Below are positions 45,912 to 55,698 of a stretch of 64,000 nt of DNA, piece after piece (positions within the stretch are counted from its first letter, which is position 1; the number at the start of each line of letters is the position of its first letter). Below the pieces are notes generated by a model, which saw only the letters and a program-made list of their open reading frames with translations, was not told the origin of the DNA and searched no databases. A program made the translations under genes and the position numbers. The DNA is taken from contig NZ_BALE01000009.1 in NCBI RefSeq assembly GCF_000963885.1, positions 62,001 to 126,000 of the forward strand, given 5' to 3'. Origin of the DNA: Tanticharoenia sakaeratensis NBRC 103193. Lineage in GTDB: Bacteria > Pseudomonadota > Alphaproteobacteria > Acetobacterales > Acetobacteraceae.

Positions 45912-46343
45912 ATGAAACGAATCGCGGTTCGCAGGATCTCTCTGTTGCTCGGCGTGCTGGCGCTGGGTAGCACGGCAGATGCCTCGACACGTCCGCAGCA
46001 GGCCCTGACGATCGCACTTGAGCCCGGCGCGGCAGTGCAGCGGCTGACCAACGTGTATCGCTGCCGGCTCGACCGCAACGGCGCGTCACTCGATGAAATC
46101 GGAGCACTTCAGGCAATGCTGCCGAGCGGTCCGTTTCGCGTGGAATACATCAACACGGACGACATCCACCTCGCGATCGTGCCGGTCAACGGACGCACGC
46201 ATGTCATGACCGAGGTGATCTCGGCTGACGGCGGCAAATACACCGTCGATGCCGTGACATGGTGGACCCGCGGCAACGAAGCACGCTTCACGTCCGAAAT
46301 GGGCCAGACGCGGGCCGCCATGATCTGCACCACGCAGCCCTGA
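45912..46343 (+). CDS. MliC/PliC-like secreted lysozyme-inhibitor family protein
   Basis: A 143-residue exported protein. After a signal peptide (RRISLLLGVLALGSTADA) comes a small beta domain with the MliC pattern: YRCRLD, FRVEYINTDDIHLAIVPVNG, VMTEVISADGGKYTVDAVTWWTRGNEA and a final cysteine in AMICTT that can pair with the first. In known members this domain inserts a loop into the active site of C-type lysozyme. There is no lipobox, so it would be periplasmic rather than membrane-bound. The loop serine-rich motif is only partly matched (ISADGGKY), so inhibition is inferred. Confidence 0.72.
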   Translation: MKRIAVRRISLLLGVLALGSTADASTRPQQALTIALEPGAAVQRLTNVYRCRLDRNGASLDEIGALQAMLPSGPFRVEYINTDDIHLAIVPVNGRTHVMTEVISADGGKYTVDAVTWWTRGNEARFTSEMGQTRAAMICTTQP

Positions 46344-46361
46344 ACGACGCGGCGGCGTCGT
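46344..46361. terminator. Bidirectional hairpin between MliC-like gene and rlmN
   Basis: A perfect 7-bp stem (ACGACGC / GCGTCGT) with a 4-base loop that fills the 19 bases between two convergent stop codons. Confidence 0.6.
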
Positions 46362-46362
46362 A

Positions 46363-47565
46363 TCAGCGTGCGCTGGCGCGCGCGCGTTCGCTTTCGGTCT
46401 TGAGCTGCCCGCAGGCCGCAAGAATGTCGCGTCCGCGCGGCATCCGGATCGGCGCCGCATAGCCCGCGTCCATGACGATCTGCGCGAATTTCGCAAGCTG
46501 TTCCTTCGTGGACGGCTTGTAGTCCGATCCGGGCCACGGATTGAACGGGATCAGGTTCACCTTGGCCGGCAGCCCGCGGATCAGCCGCACGAGCTCGCGC
46601 GCGTCGGCCTCGCTGTCGTTGATCCCGCGCAGCATGATGTATTCGAACGTGATACGCCGCGCATTCGAGGCGGCAGGATAGCGACGGCAGGCCGCCATCA
46701 GCTCCGTGATCGGATATTTGCGGTTCAGGGGCACGATCTGGTCGCGCAGTTCGTCGGTCACCGCATGGAGCGAGATCGCAAGGTTGATGCCCAGCTCGTC
46801 GCCGCAGCGATCCATCATCGGTACGACGCCGGAGGTGGACAGCGTGATACGGCGACGCGAAAGGCCGATGCCTTCGCCATCCATGATGATCCGCATGGCC
46901 TTGGCGACATTGTCGTAGTTGTAGAGCGGCTCGCCCATGCCCATCAGCACGATCGTCGACAGCAGCCGGGGCGTGTCTCCCTTGGGACTTGGCCATTCGT
47001 TGTAGCTGTCGCGTGCCGCCATGAACTGGCCCACGATCTCGGCCGCGCCCAGATTACGAACGAGCTTCTGCGTGCCGGTATGGCAGAACGTGCACGACAA
47101 TGTGCAGCCGACCTGCGACGAGATGCAGACCGCGCCACGGTCCTCGCGCCGATCGGGAATATAGACCGTCTCCGCTTCCTGTCCGTCGCGGAAGCGGAAC
47201 AGGAACTTGCGGGTCTCGTCTGTCGACGTCTGCTCGAGGGACGTGCTCGGCCGTCCGATCACGAAGCGCTCGGCAAGTTTTTCCTGCAGCGGTTTCGCGA
47301 TCGTGCTCATGCGCCCGAAATCGGTCGCGCCCTGGTGGTATATCCAGTGCCAGAGCTGCTTTGCGCGGAACGGCTTTTCGCCGATATCGGCCAGTGCCTG
47401 CGCCAGTTCCTCGCGCGAAAGGCCGACGAGCTCCCGGCGTCCGTCTTCCAGGACGGCGGGCGGCGGTGCGAACAGCGCCGCCTTCGCACGGATGCGTTCG
47501 CGTTCGGCGTCGTTCAGGTCGGTGGCAAGGGCAGGGGACACGGCATTCATGATGGGCGGAGCCAT
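46363..47565 (-). CDS. rlmN: Dual-specificity 23S rRNA/tRNA adenine-C2 methyltransferase RlmN
   Basis: A radical SAM enzyme of 400 residues that methylates A2503 of 23S rRNA and A37 of some tRNAs. The cluster motif CTLSCTFC is complete. The second, methyl-carrying cysteine needed for the mechanism is in ILAACGQL near the C-terminus, and [15 protein letters not shown] and LAISLHAV are conserved. The start is taken at the first ATG; a second ATG five codons later is equally possible. Confidence 0.95.
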   Translation of the reverse strand: MAPPIMNAVSPALATDLNDAERERIRAKAALFAPPPAVLEDGRRELVGLSREELAQALADIGEKPFRAKQLWHWIYHQGATDFGRMSTIAKPLQEKLAERFVIGRPSTSLEQTSTDETRKFLFRFRDGQEAETVYIPDRREDRGAVCISSQVGCTLSCTFCHTGTQKLVRNLGAAEIVGQFMAARDSYNEWPSPKGDTPRLLSTIVLMGMGEPLYNYDNVAKAMRIIMDGEGIGLSRRRITLSTSGVVPMMDRCGDELGINLAISLHAVTDELRDQIVPLNRKYPITELMAACRRYPAASNARRITFEYIMLRGINDSEADARELVRLIRGLPAKVNLIPFNPWPGSDYKPSTKEQLAKFAQIVMDAGYAAPIRMPRGRDILAACGQLKTESERARASAR

Positions 47566-47680
47566 AGCACGGCGGAGGGAGGGAGATTCAAGGTCAATCG
47601 CCTTGCCGGGCTCTGATCCGATGCCGTATCTCCCATGATCGGGGTTGGCACGCCTGTTCGAACCATGGAGCCTCGTCTTG

Positions 47681-49240
47681 ATGACCGCGTTTTCCGACGA
47701 GACGCCTGAACGCCCGGCTGACCGCCAGCCTCAACCGGGCGACGCGCCTGCGGCCCAGTCCGCGGAGCCTGCGGCAGGTGCGAATGCCCTGTCCCAGCGA
47801 GCTGGCGGCGCTTTTGCAATCCCGCTCGAAGCCACATCCTGCGTCGTCACGCATCATGAGACACTGCTGTGCGTCTCCGAAGCGGGGACACTCCTTCATG
47901 CGGCTCCAGAGTCTGAGTTCAGCCCGCTTCTGGTATTCCAGGTTGAAGGCGGCGCGTGGTTCCTGCGGCGGAACCGGTTCGGCCGCCTGGAGGCCATGAT
48001 CTCAGACGGCGTCGCAGAAAGTCCCGTTTTTTCCGAAGCGGGAACGCCGCTGGTCATAGGCCTCGGCGGCAGCCCGCATGATGCCATTTCCTTCCATTCG
48101 TCCAGTCTAAACCTGTCCGCGATGCCGGATGGCACGGCAGCATTCACGCAAAGCCATGTGCTTCCTTGGGAGAGCTACGCGCTCATTGCCTTTGAAACCT
48201 TTGACTGGCTGAGACGGGCCTCCGACGAGAGCTGGCATGAGACGTCCTCCAGGCAACGTGTTCTGTTCGACGGCTTCAGAAAACGGGAGGCGCACACCTT
48301 TGTCGCGTGCGGGCCGGTGGAATACAGGCTCAGCGGACGGCCCGGTCCGATTCTGGGTCAGGGCGCCCGCGACAATGAGGTGGAGATCTTCGGCTCCTTC
48401 GAGCGCAGACGTTCGTTCATCCGCATCGAACCGGTCGTCTATTTCTGTGTCTTCGGCTCGGATCAGTATTACAAATGCATGGCACTTGCCGTGACCTCGC
48501 TGAGGTTATTCGGGCAGTATAATGGAGACATCATCATCATCGCAGATCGCGACGAGCGCACCACCCTCTCCTATATCTTGAACCCCTATACCCGAAATGT
48601 TAGGGTCGAAAGCCCGACAAGCCACTCTCCTTTATACGAACGGTATCATATCTTCTCGCGGAACATCAGGAAGTATTGTCCGGTTATCTATCTGGATATC
48701 GACATCATCGTATCCGGCGATATCTCGTCTTTGGTCATCGACGCGGCGTGTGATCCCGGGCTTCATCTTTATCGCGAAGATCGAGCCGACATCTGCAGCT
48801 TCAATGACACCGAATCCGAAACGGCCCTCAACTGGCATGGCGGGTGGATGCTGGGATTTGGCAGCGAGTTGGGTGCGCAACCGTTCCTGCGTGCGACATC
48901 GGGCATCATGATGTTCAACGATCATGACGCCACGCAAAGGATCTTCACCAATATCCTGAAGGTCGCGGCCCTGACTCGGCGTTACGAGACCGACCGGTTC
49001 GGCGATCAGCCGATCATGAACTATGCGGCAATACAGTCCGAGAGTGTGGACATCGAGATGTTAAGGGGAAAATCCCTTAACGGGTCACATCCAGTCCTGA
49101 TGATGGAGGATACGCACGCCATCCTGAAGCACGTATCACTGGGCGTCGGGATGGGGCACGAAAAGCTCGACATCATGAACGAGTTGTTTGACCTGGTCCT
49201 GACGCGCAGCAGGTCAGAGAGTCCCGTAAAGGGGGATTAA
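47681..49240 (+). CDS. Glycosyltransferase, GT8-like GT-A domain with novel N-terminal region
   Basis: A 519-residue protein. The C-terminal 250 residues look like a GT-A glycosyltransferase: a start strand [19 protein letters not shown], a DXD-type metal site in [13 protein letters not shown], and an acceptor/nucleotide region with [28 protein letters not shown] and [10 protein letters not shown], the order seen in GT8-type enzymes. The first 220 residues are beta-rich and unlike anything I recognise. The C-terminal half is visibly AT-richer than its surroundings, which suggests acquisition. No other glycan genes adjoin it. There is no signal peptide. The ATG has GGAG ten bases upstream. Confidence 0.7.
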   Translation: MTAFSDETPERPADRQPQPGDAPAAQSAEPAAGANALSQRAGGAFAIPLEATSCVVTHHETLLCVSEAGTLLHAAPESEFSPLLVFQVEGGAWFLRRNRFGRLEAMISDGVAESPVFSEAGTPLVIGLGGSPHDAISFHSSSLNLSAMPDGTAAFTQSHVLPWESYALIAFETFDWLRRASDESWHETSSRQRVLFDGFRKREAHTFVACGPVEYRLSGRPGPILGQGARDNEVEIFGSFERRRSFIRIEPVVYFCVFGSDQYYKCMALAVTSLRLFGQYNGDIIIIADRDERTTLSYILNPYTRNVRVESPTSHSPLYERYHIFSRNIRKYCPVIYLDIDIIVSGDISSLVIDAACDPGLHLYREDRADICSFNDTESETALNWHGGWMLGFGSELGAQPFLRATSGIMMFNDHDATQRIFTNILKVAALTRRYETDRFGDQPIMNYAAIQSESVDIEMLRGKSLNGSHPVLMMEDTHAILKHVSLGVGMGHEKLDIMNELFDLVLTRSRSESPVKGD

Positions 49241-49455
49241 TGATGTTGCCCCCATCAGGAGATTGTCAGAATCAGGACTGACCGCTGAAGGCTCGTCTGG
49301 CTTCTCGAGGCCTGTCCGCGACAACGTCTGATGACAGAAGGGCGATAGCGCTCGAGATCGGCTCATATCCGACGAGCATTGCCGGACCGCGCACGGATAT
49401 CCGATGCGGGCCTTCGCAGACGGAGCAGCGTCCTCCCGCGACTGGACCCGCGCCT

Positions 49456-50211
49456 TTAGGCGCCGGCCTCGCCAGCTTCGCGAACGGCGGCGATCAGAAA
49501 CTCTCGGTTGCCTTCCGGGCCGGTAATCGGGCTGGTCGCGATACCCACGACCCGCCATCCCGGCAGGGTGCGCCACCAGGCCTCTATTTCGTCACACACA
49601 CGCTGGTGGACGGCCGGATCGCGCACGACGCCTTTCGCACCGATTTCTGCGCGCCCCGCCTCGAACTGCGGCTTGATAAGCGCCACTGCCCAGGCCCCGG
49701 GCACGCACAAGCTGAGGCCCGCGGGCAGCACGGTCCGCAGGCCGATGAAGCTTGCGTCGCACACCAGCGCACCGATGGGTTCAGGGATCAGGTTTGCGTC
49801 GAGACCGCGAGCGTTCGTCTTTTCGAGAACGGTGACGCGCGGATCGGAACGCAGCTTCCAGGCAAGCTGGCCATGGCCGACGTCGACCGCGAAAACCCGC
49901 GCAGCGCCACGTGTCAGCAAAACATCCGTGAAGCCGCCGGTCGATGCGCCGACGTCCAGACAGATCCGTCCCGTCGCATCCAGGCCGAATTCCGTCATGG
50001 CGTGGTCGAGCTTCAGCCCGCCACGCGACACCCAGGGGTGATCCTGCCCCTTGAGGGAGACGGCGGCCTCCTCGGGCAGGAGGTCGCCGGCTTTTGCGAT
50101 CCGCCGGTCGCCGTTATAGGCGAGGCCGGCGAGAATCAGTGCCTGCGCACGGGTCCGGCTCTCGACGAGGCCGCGCTCCACGAGGAGCTGATCGGCCCGA
50201 CGTTTCGCCAC
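49456..50211 (-). CDS. tlyA: TlyA-type rRNA (cytidine-2'-O)-methyltransferase
   Basis: A 251-residue protein with an N-terminal S4 RNA-binding domain (RADQLLVERGLVESRTRAQALI) joined to an FtsJ-like SAM methyltransferase domain. The catalytic K-D-K-E set can be placed with RGGLKL, the SAM loop DVGASTGGFTD, VCDASFIGL, LIKPQFE and the final EGNREFL. It methylates cytidines in rRNA in related bacteria. The start is a GTG four bases after the dxs stop, so it is co-transcribed with the isoprenoid genes. The 215 bases beyond its stop hold no gene I can support. Confidence 0.92.
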   Translation of the reverse strand: MAKRRADQLLVERGLVESRTRAQALILAGLAYNGDRRIAKAGDLLPEEAAVSLKGQDHPWVSRGGLKLDHAMTEFGLDATGRICLDVGASTGGFTDVLLTRGAARVFAVDVGHGQLAWKLRSDPRVTVLEKTNARGLDANLIPEPIGALVCDASFIGLRTVLPAGLSLCVPGAWAVALIKPQFEAGRAEIGAKGVVRDPAVHQRVCDEIEAWWRTLPGWRVVGIATSPITGPEGNREFLIAAVREAGEAGA

Positions 50212-50215
50212 GATT

Positions 50216-52201
50216 TCAGGCCGATTGCTGGGCCGCGATCTTCACGCCCAGCGCCGATGCCGCCGTCTCGGCGATATGACGCGCGTTGAGCCCAGCTTCG
50301 TCATACTGCGCTTCGGGCGTGTTGTGGTCGATGAACGTGTCGGGCAGTGCCATCGGCCGGAACTTGACCTGATCGAGCAGCCCGGTCTCTGCCAGATGAC
50401 GCACGACGAGCGAGCTGAACCCGCCGGCAGCGCCTTCCTCGATCGTGATCAGCACGTCGTGTTCGCGTGCGAGTTGCTCCACCAGCGCCGTGTCGATCGG
50501 CTTGGCGAAACGCGCATCCGCGACCGTCGTCGCCAGTCCCTGGGCTGCCAGCAGATCGGCGGCCTTGAGCGATTCCTGAAGACGCGTGCCGAGGGAGAGG
50601 ATCGCAATCCCGCCACGCGCATTTTCGCGCACGATGCGACCGCGTCCGATCGGCAGGACTTCACCCGCCTCGGGAAGATCAAGCCCGAGGCCGTTGCCAC
50701 GCGGGTAACGGATCGCGGACGGACCGTCGTCATAGACACAGGCGGTTGCCGACATGTGCAGGAGTTCGACCTCGTCGCTCGGTGCCATGACGACCATGTT
50801 CGGCAGGCAGCAGAGATAGTTCAGATCGAACGAACCGGCATGCGTCGCGCCGTCCGCACCCACGAGACCTGCGCGGTCGATCGCGAAACGGACGGGCAGG
50901 TTCTGCAAGGCCACGTCATGCACGACCTGATCGTAGGCGCGCTGGAGGAACGTAGAATAGATGGCGCAGAACGGACGCAGGCCCTCGGTCGCCATGCCGG
51001 CCGCGAACGTCACGGCATGCTGCTCGGCAATACCCACGTCGAAGAAGCGCTCGGGATACGCCTTGGCGAAGGCGTCCAGTCCGGTGCCGCTCGGCATGGC
51101 TGCGGTGATAGCCACCAGCCGTTCATCGGTCGTCGCACGGCGAACCAGCTCGCGTCCGAACACCGATGTGTAGGACGGCGGGCCGGCCGGTGCCTTCTTC
51201 TGCTCACCGGTGATGACGTTGAAGCGGCTAACGGCGTGGTACTTGTCTCCTGCTGCTTCCGCCGGCTTGTAGCCGCGGCCCTTCTCGGTGATGACGTGCA
51301 GAAGGATCGGTCCCTTGTCGTCCGCATCGCGCAGGTTGCGCAGGATCGGGACGAGCTGGTTCAGGTCGTGACCATCGACCGGACCGACATAATAGAAGCC
51401 CAGCTCCTCGAACAACGTGCCGCCTGTGATCATGCCGCGTGCGAGTTCGTCGGCACGCTTGGCCGTGCGCTCGATCTTCGAGGGCAGGCGCTTGGCAACC
51501 TTGCCCGCCAGATCGCGCAATCCGAGGAACTGGCGCGACGACATCAGGCGCGACAGGTAATTCGACATCGAGCCGACGGGCGGCGCGATCGACATCTCGT
51601 TGTCGTTCAGGATGACGATCAGTCGACCGGCGCCCGGACCGGCGACGGCGGCATTGTTCATCGCCTCGTAGGCCATGCCCGCCGAAATCGATCCGTCACC
51701 GATGACCGCGATCACGTTGCGCTCGCGATAGCTCGGATCGTCTTCCGCGCGCAGGTGATGGGCAACCGCCATGCCGAGGCCCGCGGAGATCGATGTCGAC
51801 GAGTGCGCCGCGCCGAACGGGTCGAACTCGCTCTCGGCGCGCCGGGTGAAACCCGAGAGCCCGCCCGGCTGTCGAAGGGTGCGAATCCGGTCGCGACGGC
51901 CCGTCAGGATCTTGTGCGGATAAGCCTGGTGGCCCACGTCCCACACGACGCGATCGTCAGGCGTATCGAAGACCGCATGAAGTGCCACGGTCAGCTCGAC
52001 GACGCCCAGTGACGCGCCGAGGTGACCGCCGGTGGTCGAGACGGCATCCACGGTTTCCGAACGCAGCTCGTCGGCCAGCTGCTTCAGCTGATCGGCCGAG
52101 AGATTGCGCATGTCGTCAGGACCGCGCACCCGATCGAGAACCGGGTAACGGCCCATGGTCGGAATGCCGGAATTCGGGGTCGCGTTGTCGCTCTGGGACA
52201 T
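50216..52201 (-). CDS. dxs: 1-deoxy-D-xylulose-5-phosphate synthase
   Basis: A thiamine diphosphate enzyme of 661 residues that condenses pyruvate and glyceraldehyde 3-phosphate, the entry step of the MEP isoprenoid pathway. The cofactor-binding [15 protein letters not shown] motif, the N-terminal [18 protein letters not shown] block and the pyrimidine-binding region with [15 protein letters not shown] are intact. The ATG is at 52201. It lies seven bases downstream of ispA and four upstream of tlyA in the typical alphaproteobacterial xseB-ispA-dxs-tlyA order. Confidence 0.97.
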   Translation of the reverse strand: MSQSDNATPNSGIPTMGRYPVLDRVRGPDDMRNLSADQLKQLADELRSETVDAVSTTGGHLGASLGVVELTVALHAVFDTPDDRVVWDVGHQAYPHKILTGRRDRIRTLRQPGGLSGFTRRAESEFDPFGAAHSSTSISAGLGMAVAHHLRAEDDPSYRERNVIAVIGDGSISAGMAYEAMNNAAVAGPGAGRLIVILNDNEMSIAPPVGSMSNYLSRLMSSRQFLGLRDLAGKVAKRLPSKIERTAKRADELARGMITGGTLFEELGFYYVGPVDGHDLNQLVPILRNLRDADDKGPILLHVITEKGRGYKPAEAAGDKYHAVSRFNVITGEQKKAPAGPPSYTSVFGRELVRRATTDERLVAITAAMPSGTGLDAFAKAYPERFFDVGIAEQHAVTFAAGMATEGLRPFCAIYSTFLQRAYDQVVHDVALQNLPVRFAIDRAGLVGADGATHAGSFDLNYLCCLPNMVVMAPSDEVELLHMSATACVYDDGPSAIRYPRGNGLGLDLPEAGEVLPIGRGRIVRENARGGIAILSLGTRLQESLKAADLLAAQGLATTVADARFAKPIDTALVEQLAREHDVLITIEEGAAGGFSSLVVRHLAETGLLDQVKFRPMALPDTFIDHNTPEAQYDEAGLNARHIAETAASALGVKIAAQQSA

Positions 52202-52208
52202 GATCTTC

Positions 52209-53132
52209 TTAATTCCTGCGCTCGACGACGAACTGCGCCAGCGCCTTCAGATAATCGGCCGAGTGGCCGAACGGCTTCAGGTGGTCCTGGGCTTGCACGC
52301 AGAGACGCTGAGCCTCCGCGCCTGCGCCCTCGATCCCGAGCAGCGAGACATAGGTTGATTTCCCGGCGGCAAGATCCTTGCCCGCGGTCTTGCCGAGTTC
52401 CGCATCCGACGCCGTGGCATCGAGCACATCGTCGGCGACCTGGAACGCCGTGCCGATATCGCGGCCATAAGCCGCGATTCGTGCCCGCGCATCGGGGTCG
52501 GCCCGTCCGAGAATGGCGCCGGCTTCCGCCGCGTAGCGAATGAGCGCGCCGGTCTTGAGGGCATGAAGACGTCGCACGGCATCCAGTGCCAGCGACTTGC
52601 CTTCGCCCTGCATGTCGATCACCTGACCCCCGACCATCCCATGCGCGCCCGATGCCCGCGCGAGAGCAAGCGCGAGTTCGGCACGAATGGACGCATCCTC
52701 GTGCAGCGCAGGATCGACGAGCAGTTCGAACGCCATGGTCTGCAGCGCATCGCCCGCAAGGATGGCGGTGGCTTCGTCGAAGCGACGATGAGTCGATGGC
52801 TGACCGCGCCGCAGATCATCATCGTCCATCGCAGGAAGGTCATCATGAACGAGGCTGTAGGCGTGCAGCATCTCGACGGATGCCGCAACGCGCAGGGCGG
52901 CCTCTTCGGAGACCCCGAACAGCGACGCCGTCTGCAGCACGAGATAACCGCGCAGCCGCTTGCCCCCGCCGAGGACCGCATAGCGCATCGCCTCGAACAG
53001 GATCGCCTCGCTTCCGCCCGGAACGACGAGCACCGCATCGAGCGTCGCCTCGATCCGTGCTGCTGCATCGGAGAGGGACTGCTTCAGGGCCGCGGGCGAG
53101 ATCCCGACTGCTTCTGCCATGGCTGCGCTCAT
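52209..53132 (-). CDS. ispA: Farnesyl/geranylgeranyl diphosphate synthase
   Basis: A short-chain trans-prenyl synthase of 307 residues that makes farnesyl diphosphate from DMAPP and IPP. The first Asp-rich motif is [14 protein letters not shown], with the two-residue insertion of bacterial type II enzymes, and the second is [10 protein letters not shown]. The tyrosine five residues upstream of the first motif ([13 protein letters not shown]) fits a C15 product. The ATG overlaps the xseB stop as ATGA. With dxs it supplies the longer-chain synthase at 2.2 kb. Confidence 0.95.
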   Translation of the reverse strand: MSAAMAEAVGISPAALKQSLSDAAARIEATLDAVLVVPGGSEAILFEAMRYAVLGGGKRLRGYLVLQTASLFGVSEEAALRVAASVEMLHAYSLVHDDLPAMDDDDLRRGQPSTHRRFDEATAILAGDALQTMAFELLVDPALHEDASIRAELALALARASGAHGMVGGQVIDMQGEGKSLALDAVRRLHALKTGALIRYAAEAGAILGRADPDARARIAAYGRDIGTAFQVADDVLDATASDAELGKTAGKDLAAGKSTYVSLLGIEGAGAEAQRLCVQAQDHLKPFGHSADYLKALAQFVVERRN

Positions 53133-53371
53133 CGACCGGCGTCTTCCAGTGTCTCGGATGCAACCGTGCCGTCCGCACGCTCCATGATCGCACGGACCCG
53201 CATGTCGGCTTCGCCGAGCTTGGCCTCGCAATGCTGACGCAGGGCCGCACCCTGCTCATAGGACGAGATCGCGTCTTCAAGCTTCATCTGGCCGCCTTCA
53301 AGATCGCGCACGATCCTTTCCAGCTCGGACAGGGCGTCCTCGAATGAAAGCCGCGAGATGTCTGCCGTCAT
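53129..53371 (-). CDS. xseB: Exodeoxyribonuclease VII small subunit
   Basis: An 80-residue all-helical subunit of exonuclease VII, which degrades single-stranded DNA together with XseA. The family core is complete: LSFEDALSELERIVRDLEGG, LEDAISSYEQGAALRQHCEAKL. xseA is not in the window. The ATG at 53371 was chosen for family length; a frame of 42 further codons upstream carries no similarity. It heads the ispA-dxs-tlyA cluster. Confidence 0.93.
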   Translation of the reverse strand: MTADISRLSFEDALSELERIVRDLEGGQMKLEDAISSYEQGAALRQHCEAKLGEADMRVRAIMERADGTVASETLEDAGR

Positions 53372-53617
53372 GCTCCGCCCGATATCCTCTAACGTCTGTC
53401 TCTGCCTTGAAACGAGCGGCCCGACCTGCCGAAAGTCCGACATCTCGTGGAGGACTTGCGTATCCCGGAGCCGCATCGCCGCAGCATCAGTAACCAATAC
53501 CTAATCTGGCGCAGGGATAGCCTCTCGCTACGCGTCCTGCCAAGTGCGCACCGCAATTCATGTCTTTTTCGCTACAGGCCGTGTCCGAATCGCCATGCCG
53601 GACGATTATGGATTTCG

Positions 53618-53875
53618 TCAGGGGCCCCGCCGCACGACGAACGACAAGGCACCGCCGTCCGCTTCCGAAAAAGCGACCAGAGCATGTCCGGTCTCCCGGC
53701 AGAATGCCTGGAAATCAGCGACACTGGCGCGGTCGGTCGCCAGAATGCGCAGCCGCTCGCCCGGCGACATCTCGCGCAGGATCCGGTTGGCCTTCAAGAC
53801 CGGGAGGGGACAGGCGAGATCACGCGCGTCCAACACAAGATCGCGACTGGCTGCAGCCTTGGCGTCCATGGCCAT
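53618..53875 (-). CDS. TusA-like sulfurtransferase
   Basis: An 85-residue SirA/TusA-family protein. The sulfur-carrying cysteine and the CPxP motif are in LACPLPVLKANR, followed by the usual GERLRILATDRASVADFQAFC block, and the protein ends on the strand ALSFVVRR. It is predicted to relay persulfide sulfur, for example to tRNA 2-thiouridine or molybdenum cofactor pathways. Two in-frame ATGs (53875, 53869) follow a GGAAGG at about 11 bases. It is divergent from the ROK kinase. The 246 bases between its stop and xseB are empty. Confidence 0.87.
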   Translation of the reverse strand: MAMDAKAAASRDLVLDARDLACPLPVLKANRILREMSPGERLRILATDRASVADFQAFCRETGHALVAFSEADGGALSFVVRRGP

Positions 53876-54112
53876 CTGGCCGACATCCTTCCTGTTATGG
53901 TGCGGAGCACGGGTGAACCGCGATGCCGCAACCGCACGCATGGCGCAGCTTTCGCGTTCGTGTCAAAAGCCGCAAAAGTCACATCCGCTTCGCCTGCCGG
54001 GCCAGATTTGCACGGGCGCGTGGGCTTGCGCATCATGCGCGCCAATTCGTGGTCCGCGACGACGTCGCGTATCCGACCATCAACATGTTATCGCGGGAGC
54101 AGGGGTTCAGGC

Positions 54113-55015
54113 ATGGCGAAAAATCGCATCGGCATCGATTTCGGGGGGACCAAGATCGAAATCGCGGTTCTGGATCCGTCGGGCGAGATGATCCTGCGTG
54201 AGCGCGTTGCCAATCCGGGCACGTACGATGCGGCGATCGTCGCCATTCGCGACCTTGTCGCGAGTGTGGAGGCCCGTCTGGGGACCTGCACGGTCGGCAT
54301 CGGTATCCCCGGCGCGATCTCACCCGATACCGGACTGATCAAGAACGCAAATGCCACATGGCTGAACAACCAGCCCTTCGGTCGTGATCTGGATAGCGCG
54401 CTCGATCGGACCGTGCGCGTGGACAACGATGCGAACTGTTTTGCGCTGTCCGAAGCGGTGGACGGCGCAGGTGCTGGAAAGGCCGTGGTGTTCGGCGTGA
54501 TCGTCGGAACCGGAATGGGGGCCGGGATCGTGGCGAACGGCAAGCTGCTGGAAGGCCTGCATCGGATCGCGGGCGAGTGGGGACACGTGCCGTTGCCTTG
54601 GCCGCGCCTCGAAGAATTCCCGATGCCGAAGTGCTTCTGCGGCAATGAAGGATGTCTCGAGCGCTACCTCAGCGGATCCGCTCTGGCTCAGGACTGGAAA
54701 GGCTCCGGCAACCGCAGCACCGCCGGAATCGAGGACGCTGCCGCAAACGGAGATCTTGCTGCATCGGGCGCGCTCGATCGCTACATGGACCGCATGGCGC
54801 GCGCCTGCGCACTGGCCATCAATTTCCTCGATCCGGATGCCATCGTTCTGGGCGGCGGCGTCTCGAACCTGGCGTCGATCTATGAGCGCGTGCCGCTCCT
54901 GCTGCCGCGCTACGTGATCACTCCGAAATGCAACACGCCGATCGTCAAGAACAAGCACGGCGACAGCTCGGGCGTTCGCGGCGCTGCATGGTTGTGGAGC
55001 GAACCCGCCGAATAG
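54113..55015 (+). CDS. ROK-family sugar kinase (fructokinase-like)
   Basis: A 300-residue ROK kinase. It has the N-terminal phosphate loop IGIDFGGTKIEIAVLD, the catalytic aspartate in VRVDNDANCFALSEA, the GTGMGAGIV loop, and EWGHVPLPWP with the histidine that begins the zinc site completed by CFCGNEGCLE. ROK members of this size and motif act on fructose, mannose, glucose or N-acetylglucosamine; fructokinase (Mak-like) is my best guess. Free fructose would be produced by the levansucrase or from sorbitol oxidation. The ATG at 54113 has AGGGG seven bases upstream. Confidence 0.88.
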   Translation: MAKNRIGIDFGGTKIEIAVLDPSGEMILRERVANPGTYDAAIVAIRDLVASVEARLGTCTVGIGIPGAISPDTGLIKNANATWLNNQPFGRDLDSALDRTVRVDNDANCFALSEAVDGAGAGKAVVFGVIVGTGMGAGIVANGKLLEGLHRIAGEWGHVPLPWPRLEEFPMPKCFCGNEGCLERYLSGSALAQDWKGSGNRSTAGIEDAAANGDLAASGALDRYMDRMARACALAINFLDPDAIVLGGGVSNLASIYERVPLLLPRYVITPKCNTPIVKNKHGDSSGVRGAAWLWSEPAE

Positions 55016-55021
55016 TGCGCC

Positions 55022-55041
55022 GGGGCAGGAGAACGTGCCCC
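55022..55041 (+). terminator. Hairpin after the ROK kinase gene
   Basis: A 6-bp stem (GGGGCA / TGCCCC) with an 8-base loop, seven bases after the stop codon, followed by AAAG. Confidence 0.5.
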
Positions 55042-55698
55042 AAAGTTCGACAACCGCTGACAACTGAATGGATCGCAAGCCGGTCAGGCAATTTCGAGCC
55101 GGCCATCTGCGGAATTGGGCATGCTGCTCCGCCTCGTTCGCATGATCGTCTTGCGGCACCCTGCCGCCCCGCATCGGATCCGGTGGCGCAGCATGTGCGG
55201 CAGGCGGCGTGAACTTTCGATCAAGTGCTGCGGCCGTGCTGCACAAGCGGCATCGCATCAGCCACAATTGCGGAGCGGCGCGACATATGGACGCAGGCCT
55301 CGGCTGGATAGCGGAGCGGCTCTGCGTTCCTTGTTTCAACCGACGGCAAATCATCACCGGGCGAACAGCCGTTTTTTGGATTGCGGGATTCAAGATGCGG
55401 TTCCGCCTTGGACGCGTCCGCGCATGATGAACACGGCCTGCGAGGTCAAATGCGTAGGCATGACGACACATCCGCTCGAACGCTATTCTGGGGGGACCCA
55501 GAACACGCAGCCCACGACAAAAAGCCTGCAATCCGATCGACGCGCGCGGACGGAGGATTCATGGTCGAGCCATCGACCGTTTACGGCCCGTCGTGCTTTT
55601 TCCTCGGCAGCCACTCAACGATCCGTCGGCAAATATAGCGACGTCTCGTCACGCCCGAGCCAGATGCGGTTTCCGGGCGGGCTTGTAAGGGACGCCGG
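55042..55698. other. 657 bases without a recognisable gene
   Basis: This is the longest non-coding stretch in the window. Open frames exist on both strands, but none resembles a known protein. The base composition is mixed, with short A and T runs (for example near 55373 and 55518) unlike coding DNA nearby. One detail stands out: a consensus GGAGG at 55553-55557 precedes an ATG at 55561 that opens only 25 codons. It may be decayed genes, an untranslated regulatory segment or a very small gene. Confidence 0.5.

Noticed and set aside
49241-49455. A GGGGG/CCCCC pair at 49231-49253 as a terminator of the glycosyltransferase gene
   Set aside because: The stem is only five pairs with a 13-base loop and no T-run, so it was not called.
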